Assembly: GCF_000960765.1 (NCBI RefSeq)
Contig: NZ_JYNH01000001.1
Coordinates: forward strand, 1-64,000
Direction: 5' to 3'
DNA from: Desulfosporosinus sp. I2
Lineage (GTDB): Bacteria; Bacillota; Desulfitobacteriia; Desulfitobacteriales; Desulfitobacteriaceae
Length of the DNA: 64,000 nucleotides
Within the stretch, counting starts at the first letter, position 1, and each line of letters begins with the position of its first letter. The translations under genes were made by a program, and so were the position numbers. Positions 58,380 to 64,000 of the stretch are shown piece after piece. A model generated the notes under the pieces. That model was not told the DNA's origin, made no database searches, and was given only the letters and a program-made list of their open reading frames with translations.

Positions 58380-60608
58380 TTATTTCCTTCCTTTCCAACC
58401 ATAAGCTAAGGCTAATAATTCTATCGGATGAAAGGTCTTTTGTGACAAACCCTCCTGGAGAATCCCATCATTTAAATGCGTTAAGCATCCGGGGCAGGCC
58501 GCCGCGACTGCCTCAGCCTCCGTTGCCTTAATGGACTTAAGCTTGCGCACACGGACCTTTTCACTAAGTTCATATTGTTTGAAACTACAGGTACCCCCGA
58601 AACCACAGCAACCATCCGCATCAGCCATTTCACGCAGTTCGAGACCTTCAATAGCCTGCAAGAGATCACGGGGTTCCGTTTTTACCCCTTGGATCCGGCC
58701 TAAGTGGCACGCTTCGTGATAAGTGACAGAGTGCACAGAAAGCGGGTGTTGATTCTCAAGTTTTAGATTTAAACCAGCCTCAGCAAGATAAACGGAAATA
58801 TCTTTGACTTTAGCCGCTAGAAGCACTGCCTTCTGACCTCGGACATCTCCAGTCGGGAATAGTCCTGGCATTATCTCCCTAAGATGGCTTCCACACGTAG
58901 CACAGGCCACGATCACTGCATCCACCTTATCTGGGTTAAAACTTTCGATATTCCTCTCAGCCGCTTCCCTAGCATGCAATAAATCTCCGTTCAGATACAT
59001 TGGCAGCCCACAGCAAACCTGATCCTTTGGTATTTCAACTTCGATCCCATGTTGACCAAGGACTGCCAGAACTGCTTCGCCTATGGAGGTCTGTGCGTAA
59101 TTAATCAAACACCCTGTGAAAAAGGCTACCCTTCTTTGAGGCGCAGACTCGCGTGACTTAGTTTTGATAAGCACCCGAGCCTGATCTCCTTGGGAAAAGA
59201 GTCTTGCCGTGTCTTCAGGTCGCACCACCACAGGCCAAGAAGCTTGGAAAGATTGCTTGGCTAATTGTGGCAATAAGCGCCGATATGTCAGGCCAAGGGG
59301 AAGTCTCTGCTTTTGCCCGTATTCTTCTGAGTTAAAAAATAGAGACTGCAGTTTACTGCCCACACTAGTCACTGTATGAAGTGTTTTCTCCTGGCTTAAG
59401 GCCTTAAACGCTGTACCCCAGAGCGGTGAAAGTCCTTCCTGACTAACTTGTTTGGAGCGTAAAAGATTGATCATACCCGGAGTATTGATATGGGACGGAC
59501 AAGCTTCAACACAAGCTTGACAGTTTAAGCAAAGAGAAAGACCACTCTCTTCGGCAGCTCCTAGTCCTTTCTGCACTGCAGCAGTGATAATTCCCCTGCC
59601 CCCTAAGTACTTATCTCCATAACGATCCCCGATTTCCCGATACACCGGACAGAAATTAAGACAACTACCACAATTAATACAGTATAGACTTTCTTCGCAC
59701 CCTTCCTCTATCGCCTTCTTACGGCCATATTCAAGCAAAACGACATAAACTTCTTCCGGACCCAGCCCAGCGATAAATCCCTCACCATCGAAGTCTAAAA
59801 CCTTGCTCGGCCCTGAAATAGCTGATGCATAAGTACCAAAATCTTGACCAACCCCAAAAACTGATGCTGCTCGCACTACAGTAAAAGCATCTTCGAGGGT
59901 CGGTACAATCTTTTCAATTCCGGCTATAGCAATATGAATCTTGGGTAGGCTAGTGACTGCCCGGATATTTCCTTCGTTTTCCATAACGATAATTGAACCA
60001 GTCTCCGCAGCAATAGCATTAGCTCCTGATAAACCGACATCCGCTGTAAGTAGGTAGTCACGCAACGAAACCCTGGCTGCCTTTACTAACTCCTCAGCGT
60101 CCGCAGGGAGAGCTTGTCCAAGGTCGTTGCTGAAAACCTCCGCTACTTTTTCTACAGACATATGAATCGCCGGAGCTAGGGAATGACTGGCATGACTATC
60201 AGCAAGTTGAACGATCCGGTCCCCTAAATCAGTCTCTACCACCCGAGTTCCCTGATCAATCAAAGCTTTAACTAAATCAATCTCCTTAGCGGCGTTGGAT
60301 TTGGATTTGACGACCAGACCCTGACGCACAATGCCAGCAATATATTTAACTGCATCCTGCTGGTTAGCGGCTTTATAAACCTTACACCCATTTGCTTCGA
60401 GTTTGGCAACCGCCATCTCCTCCATGGCATCAAGATTGTCGATAGCTGTTGTTTTTATTTGCCTAAGCCTATTCGAAAGTTCCGGGTATTGGGGAACCAT
60501 AGATTTCATGGCTCCGCGAATGACCCCGAAAGCCCGTTCTCTCCCTTTCTCGGAGTCCTTATCATCAAGCCCTACTCTTATTCTTTGTTTAAGTTGTTTG
60601 CTTCCCAC
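58380..60608 (-). CDS. LutB-LutA fusion, iron-sulfur L-lactate oxidation protein
   Basis: A 742-residue fusion of the two other Lut/Lld subunits. Residues about 1-300 form a LUD domain (GLSGANAIAAETGSIIVMEN, GFIAGLGPEEVYVVLLEYG). Two [4Fe-4S] ferredoxin motifs follow: CINCGSCLNFCPVYREIG and CLNCQACVEACPSH. The C-terminal about 250 residues carry two CCG domains (FFTGCLINYAQTS...QVCCGLPMYLNG...CATCGSHL; YHEACHLGRIQG...DGCCGFGGTC...CPGC), as in LutA and HdrB/D, which bind non-cubane clusters. LutA and LutB are separate in Bacillus. It is encoded ahead of lutC. Electrons likely enter the menaquinone pool or an Etf/Hdr system. Confidence 0.88.
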   Translation of the reverse strand: MGSKQLKQRIRVGLDDKDSEKGRERAFGVIRGAMKSMVPQYPELSNRLRQIKTTAIDNLDAMEEMAVAKLEANGCKVYKAANQQDAVKYIAGIVRQGLVVKSKSNAAKEIDLVKALIDQGTRVVETDLGDRIVQLADSHASHSLAPAIHMSVEKVAEVFSNDLGQALPADAEELVKAARVSLRDYLLTADVGLSGANAIAAETGSIIVMENEGNIRAVTSLPKIHIAIAGIEKIVPTLEDAFTVVRAASVFGVGQDFGTYASAISGPSKVLDFDGEGFIAGLGPEEVYVVLLEYGRKKAIEEGCEESLYCINCGSCLNFCPVYREIGDRYGDKYLGGRGIITAAVQKGLGAAEESGLSLCLNCQACVEACPSHINTPGMINLLRSKQVSQEGLSPLWGTAFKALSQEKTLHTVTSVGSKLQSLFFNSEEYGQKQRLPLGLTYRRLLPQLAKQSFQASWPVVVRPEDTARLFSQGDQARVLIKTKSRESAPQRRVAFFTGCLINYAQTSIGEAVLAVLGQHGIEVEIPKDQVCCGLPMYLNGDLLHAREAAERNIESFNPDKVDAVIVACATCGSHLREIMPGLFPTGDVRGQKAVLLAAKVKDISVYLAEAGLNLKLENQHPLSVHSVTYHEACHLGRIQGVKTEPRDLLQAIEGLELREMADADGCCGFGGTCSFKQYELSEKVRVRKLKSIKATEAEAVAAACPGCLTHLNDGILQEGLSQKTFHPIELLALAYGWKGRK

Positions 60609-60739
60609 ATGAATCCTCCTTAGCTTATAAACACGATGATATTTTCAACACTCCACACTTTAAATACAGCTTAACAATTCTACAAAATACGCAAATATTC
60701 CTCCCTGTTATATAAAACAATTTCATTTTACGTAGAAAT

Positions 60740-60766
60740 AAGGCTGGAAACGTATGCTTCCAGCCG
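60740..60766 (-). terminator. Hairpin in the lut leader, possible attenuator
   Basis: GGCTGGAAGC...GTTTCCAGCC stem followed by TTATTTCT on the minus strand, about 130 bases ahead of the lutBA start. No minus-strand gene ends here, so it would sit in the 5' leader. Confidence 0.4.
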
Positions 60767-60796
60767 ATACTAGGTTCACTTGGGGCTCTTTTCATG

Positions 60797-60843
60797 ATCA
60801 CACTAATGTCCTAACTACAAATAATCAAACGTATCACACTAAT
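60797..60843. repeat. Two direct copies of ATCACACTAAT between lut and nrf genes
   Basis: The 11-base sequence occurs at 60797-60807 and 60833-60843, 36 bases apart, in the divergent region between the lactate oxidation and nitrite reduction operons. A shared regulator site is possible. The rest of 60609-60917 shows nothing further I can name. Confidence 0.4.
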
Positions 60844-60917
60844 AATATTTTCCTAACTCTTACATAAAAATATCAATAGAATTTCATAATAAACGTGATT
60901 AGAGGGAGGAGGTTCTT

Positions 60918-61403
60918 ATGAAGGATTTATCTTCAAGGACAAAAAAGTGGCTTCTCATTGGATTGCCACTGCTAGTTATTGGTTCAGTTTTTCTATTTAT
61001 GCAATACGAGCGGACATCAACCACTCATTATTGCGGAACTACCTGTCATATTATGAAAGCTCCCTACGAAACATCTTTTCATAGCGTGCACCGCGAGACA
61101 AATGGTGTAGGGTGTAAAGATTGTCACATTCCCCATGATAATATTCTTGAGCAAATTATCTACAAAGGATATTCGGGTGCTAGAGATTATTATAAGAACA
61201 CCTTTGCCCAACCTGATGTGCTCCTTACGAAGGAATGGAGTAAAAAAATTCTTCAACGCAACTGCATTCGATGTCATTCAACGGTTGTTGCACGAATCAA
61301 CACGAGTGATGGAAAACAATGTTTCGATTGCCATCGCGGAGAACCGCATGATACACGCCCTCAGACTTTTAGCACCCAAACGGTATACACACCAATTCGT
61401 TAA
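60918..61403 (+). CDS. nrfH: Cytochrome c nitrite reductase, NrfH-type quinol-oxidising subunit
   Basis: A 161-residue membrane-anchored tetraheme cytochrome: one helix (KWLLIGLPLLVIGSVFLFMQY) then CxxCH sites in HYCGTTCHIMK, VGCKDCHIPHD, RNCIRCHSTV and KQCFDCHRGEPH. It takes electrons from menaquinol and passes them to NrfA. The first haem site reads CGTTCH rather than CxxCH (three residues between the cysteines), which may be a CX3CH variant. Start ATG after AGAGGGAGGAGGTTCTT. nrfA follows 17 bases downstream. Confidence 0.9.
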   Translation: MKDLSSRTKKWLLIGLPLLVIGSVFLFMQYERTSTTHYCGTTCHIMKAPYETSFHSVHRETNGVGCKDCHIPHDNILEQIIYKGYSGARDYYKNTFAQPDVLLTKEWSKKILQRNCIRCHSTVVARINTSDGKQCFDCHRGEPHDTRPQTFSTQTVYTPIR

Positions 61404-61420
61404 ATGGAGGTATAAATTGA

Positions 61421-62773
61421 ATGCAAAAATACTGGCGCAGTTTCCTGTTGCTCGGTCTCATCCTATTTATGAGCGGACTTCTAATTTTTGGATGTAGCCA
61501 AAAAACACCCACCCAATCCACAACTGCCACTATACCTGAGGGAGAACTCGATCCGGCCGTATGGGGAAAAGTATACCCGGATCACTATGCTAGCTATCTT
61601 AAGCAAAAGGAACAAACCAAAGGAAATTCCAAATATGGTGGTTCAATTCCGGAATCACATCTGAAAGAATCTCCTGCCCAAGTAAAACTTTTTGCAGGCT
61701 ATCCCTTTTCTGAAGATTATAACGAAGAACGAGGCCATGTTTGGGCTTTGGAAGATGTAACGAGGACCCTACGTATTGGGCCGAAATCAATCAGTTCCTG
61801 CTGGAATTGTAAAAGTCCTAACGTCAAGCCGCTTGTCGAAAAAATGGGAGATTCTTTTTGGTCAACTCCTTTTGCACAGTTAAAAGATCAAATTAAACAT
61901 CCTATTGCCTGTGCTAACTGTCATGACTCTAAAACAATGGCCCTTGTGATTACCAGTATTCCGCTACTTGATGCTCTAAAAACACGAGGTATTGATCCCA
62001 ACAAATTCAGTCGGCAAGAAATGAGAACTATGGTATGTGCTCAATGCCATGTCGAATATTACTTTAAACCAGATAATAAGAAGGTCACCTTTCCTTGGAA
62101 ATATGGGTTGAAAATGGATGATGCAGAAAAGTTATATGAGGAGATTAGTTTTAAAGACTGGGACCATAAAGAAAGTCTGGCCCCTATGCTTAAAGCCCAA
62201 CACCCTGACTACGAATTATTCTCTACAGGTGTACACGCGGCTAACGGGGTGGCCTGTGCTGATTGCCATATGCCCTATGTAAAACAAGGTCAAACTAAAA
62301 TATCCTCACACCACCTACAAAGTCCACTTAATTCTATCTCTCAATCCTGTCAAACCTGTCATAAACAAAGCGAAGAATACCTAAAGAATCAAGTCATAGG
62401 CACACAGGACACGGTGTTTAAAACTAAGGTCTCATTAGAAACTGCGCTCTCTGAGGCTATCGATGCCATCTCAACTGCCGCCAAGAACCCAGCCGCCAAA
62501 GCAGATATGATGAACCAAGCACGTTCTTTACATCGCAAAGCTCAATGGCGTTGGGATTATATCTCCGCTGAAAACAGTATGGGTTGGCACAGCCCTAAAG
62601 AAGCCTTAAGAATACTCGGAGAAGGGATTGATATGGCTCGGCAGGCCCAGCTCAAAGCGAATTTAGCAGTAGGTGCTGCAGTTGGAGGTGCGTCTGGTCC
62701 TGAAGCAGGGAAAACTCCAGGAGCAGGAACTTCAGTTGATGCTGCCGGGCCTCAAACAGCGCCGAAACAGTAA
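61421..62773 (+). CDS. nrfA: Ammonia-forming cytochrome c nitrite reductase NrfA
   Basis: Catalytic pentaheme enzyme reducing nitrite to ammonia with six electrons. The catalytic haem uses the special CWNCK site (C127-K131), and four CxxCH sites follow in IACANCHD, MVCAQCHVEYY, VACADCHMPY and QSCQTCHKQ. The calcium and active-site region (AQCHVEYYF with Tyr; GVHAANGVACADCHMP with His) is intact. A lipoprotein-type signal ends at LLIFGCSQ (C25), so the enzyme is probably tethered to the outer face of the membrane. A Gly/Ala/Pro-rich tail of about 35 residues is an unusual extension. It follows nrfH directly. The same enzymes let sulfate reducers detoxify nitrite. Confidence 0.95.
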   Translation: MQKYWRSFLLLGLILFMSGLLIFGCSQKTPTQSTTATIPEGELDPAVWGKVYPDHYASYLKQKEQTKGNSKYGGSIPESHLKESPAQVKLFAGYPFSEDYNEERGHVWALEDVTRTLRIGPKSISSCWNCKSPNVKPLVEKMGDSFWSTPFAQLKDQIKHPIACANCHDSKTMALVITSIPLLDALKTRGIDPNKFSRQEMRTMVCAQCHVEYYFKPDNKKVTFPWKYGLKMDDAEKLYEEISFKDWDHKESLAPMLKAQHPDYELFSTGVHAANGVACADCHMPYVKQGQTKISSHHLQSPLNSISQSCQTCHKQSEEYLKNQVIGTQDTVFKTKVSLETALSEAIDAISTAAKNPAAKADMMNQARSLHRKAQWRWDYISAENSMGWHSPKEALRILGEGIDMARQAQLKANLAVGAAVGGASGPEAGKTPGAGTSVDAAGPQTAPKQ

Positions 62774-62812
62774 AAGTAATAACTTTTACGCAAATTCCAG
62801 CTCAAAAGGTTT

Positions 62813-62865
62813 TAAAGAGCAAGTAGTTGTCTAAATAAAGATGGACTACTTGCTCTTTATTTCTA
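62813..62865 (+). terminator. Intrinsic terminator of nrfHA
   Basis: AAAGAGCAAGTAGT and ACTACTTGCTCTTT form a 14-bp stem, followed by ATTTCT. Confidence 0.8.
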
Positions 62866-62935
62866 ATCCAATCGTGAGACTTCCACATCTTTAAGTGGGA
62901 GTGATACCCCGTACTCAGCCTTCGTTGAGCTTTTC

Positions 62936-64000
62936 CTAGGTTAGTTTACGTACCACAAAGTTATCTTCAATCAGAAGCCAGTTCTGAGGAAAATCATTTC
63001 CCAATACCCAATAGAAGAACCCTCGAATCCCTAACTCCTTGACTATATCAAATTTAGCCTGCACACTGCGAGCATCTTCAAACCAGACTTCATGCCGTTT
63101 GCCCTGCGCATCCGTATATCTAAACCACGGAGCTTGTGAGGTCTTATCATAGCGGATGCTTACACCATAACGAATAGCAAGCTCCAAAGCTCGTTGAGGA
63201 CTAACAGATTTGGCAAATTTGCCCCCGGGCACATATGGGAGGGTCCAGTCATAGCCATACAGGGGCATCCCCATCATGACCTTTTGTTTTGGCACGACGG
63301 ATACAGCATAACGCATAACGCTTCGCATCTGTGCTATTGGGGATACAGCCATCGGTTCCCCTCCGGACCATCCCCATTCGTAGGTCATCAAGAAGATGAA
63401 ATCGACAACTTGACCAATGGCTTTATAATCGTGACCCTCATAGAGAACTCCTCGTTGTTCAGCTCGATACTTTGGTGCCAAAGCTGTGGAAATGAAATAC
63501 CCATGAGCTTTTAATAATTGTCGTGCTTTTCTTAAAAAAAGCACATATCGTTCCCGGTTCTCTGCCCCTAGATACTCAAAGTCAAAATCAAGACCTCGGT
63601 ATCCCTTCTCAGCCATAATTTGAAGGGCTCGATTGAGCACGCGATCTTGCAACGCTTCGTTTGTCAAAATCGCTGTGGCAATTTCTTTACGGAATTGGCC
63701 ACCCTCAAAATTGGTTAAAACCAAAAGAGGGGAAACTTTATCCTTAAAAGCGGCGCTCAACGGCAGCTGATCTTCAACTGGGGTAAGATTTCCTTCCCGA
63801 TCGACGGCATAGCTGAAAATGGCAAGGTAAGTTAGGTGCTCTCCTACTTTATCAACCGCTGTAGCAGATCGGGTTCTAGTCATTCTAGGATCGATATAGG
63901 CATTTGTTTCGACTATTTGCTTCGCTTTCTGGGGTAAGTATAAGCGTAACCCAACCGGAAGATGATTAGGATTTGGGATCTTATTAATTCGGACAATCTC
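62936..64000 (-). CDS. LysM - glycoside hydrolase family 18 protein (spore cortex/germination type), truncated by window edge
   Basis: The frame is open to the right edge; the codons before the ATG at 63883 read EIVRINKIPNPNHLPVGLRL, the end of a LysM peptidoglycan-binding repeat, so the gene starts beyond 64000. The GH18 barrel contains the catalytic-strand sequence RGLDFDFEYLGAENRERYVL (DxxDxE variant FDFEY), a YEWGWSGGEPMA loop, and VMMGMPLYGYDWTLPYVPG. This LysM-GH18 layout is that of YaaH/SleL N-acetylglucosaminidases, which degrade spore cortex fragments during germination. It supports an endospore-forming host. The number of LysM repeats is unknown. Confidence 0.85.
   Translation of the reverse strand, partial: EIVRINKIPNPNHLPVGLRLYLPQKAKQIVETNAYIDPRMTRTRSATAVDKVGEHLTYLAIFSYAVDREGNLTPVEDQLPLSAAFKDKVSPLLVLTNFEGGQFRKEIATAILTNEALQDRVLNRALQIMAEKGYRGLDFDFEYLGAENRERYVLFLRKARQLLKAHGYFISTALAPKYRAEQRGVLYEGHDYKAIGQVVDFIFLMTYEWGWSGGEPMAVSPIAQMRSVMRYAVSVVPKQKVMMGMPLYGYDWTLPYVPGGKFAKSVSPQRALELAIRYGVSIRYDKTSQAPWFRYTDAQGKRHEVWFEDARSVQAKFDIVKELGIRGFFYWVLGNDFPQNWLLIEDNFVVRKLT

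Noticed and set aside
1-64000. tRNA, rRNA, CRISPR arrays, prophage or intact insertion sequence
   Set aside because: Looked for; nothing in the sequence supports any of these.

Overview
The window reads as a chromosomal segment of an anaerobic, endospore-forming Gram-positive bacterium of the Desulfosporosinus/Desulfitobacterium group; this is inferred from gene content, with no rRNA present to prove it. Support comes from NrfHA ammonifying nitrite reductase and a second NapC-type cytochrome, a Lut/Lld L-lactate oxidation system with a lactate permease, futalosine-pathway menaquinone genes, UroD/MetE-like methyltransferase homologues with a corrinoid-activator-type ATPase, a LysM/GH18 spore-type hydrolase at the right edge, and moderate GC. 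I saw no tRNA, rRNA, CRISPR array, prophage or intact transposase.

Layout. 1-5.3 kb: 3' end of an acyl-CoA dehydrogenase, galE, degV, a MetE-like protein, a MazG-like pyrophosphohydrolase. 5.3-13.2 kb: a purine-controlled region on the minus strand. A three-subunit xanthine dehydrogenase-type hydroxylase and a class V aminotransferase each have an almost identical leader: two inverted PurR-like boxes, a TTGACC-17-TAxAAT promoter, a guanine-type purine riboswitch aptamer and an intrinsic terminator. Between them lie an uncharacterised DUF6323/DUF6179-type pair (the second broken by two frameshifts) and a candidate small RNA. 13.2-17 kb: MarR/DHA2/HlyD efflux operon with a palindrome over its promoter. 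17-20 kb: a tiny Trp/His/Arg-rich peptide gene, remnants of an sdpR-sdpI pair, two unknown genes, and a soluble chemoreceptor with reversed domain order. 20-33 kb: RACE-type ATPase without its ferredoxin domain, NRDE protein, frameshifted GNAT, lactate permease plus phenylacetate-CoA ligase with an attenuator-like leader, UroD-like protein, mqnD (frameshifted) and mqnB, a small siroheme reductase-like protein, a DsbA/FrnE-like protein, a TDT transporter and a NapC-type cytochrome. 33-47 kb: TrkHA, an aromatic acid exporter-like protein, L,D-transpeptidase, aspartate decarboxylase, an SGNH esterase, a sodium symporter with its 34-residue accessory peptide, and a DUF1638/hydantoinase pair. 47-64 kb: QueG-like protein, SufC-SufB pair, UspA, GNAT, CaxA, the LivKHMGF transporter, LutC and a LutB-LutA fusion, NrfHA, and the GH18 gene.

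The most striking single observation is the DsbA/FrnE-like gene at 30159-30767. Its reading frame, with a strong ribosome binding site, is interrupted only by one in-frame TGA, which falls exactly on the first cysteine of the CPFC active site. This is the classic signature of a selenocysteine protein (UxxC). A caution applies: several genes here carry single-base indels (mqnD, GNAT, DUF6179-like), so either real gene decay or sequence error is present.

How the genes cooperate (inference): lactate import and Lut oxidation feed electrons to menaquinone, which NrfH/NrfA and the NapC-type cytochrome draw on for respiration. PurR boxes and guanine riboswitches tie the molybdenum hydroxylase and the aminotransferase to the purine state of the cell.
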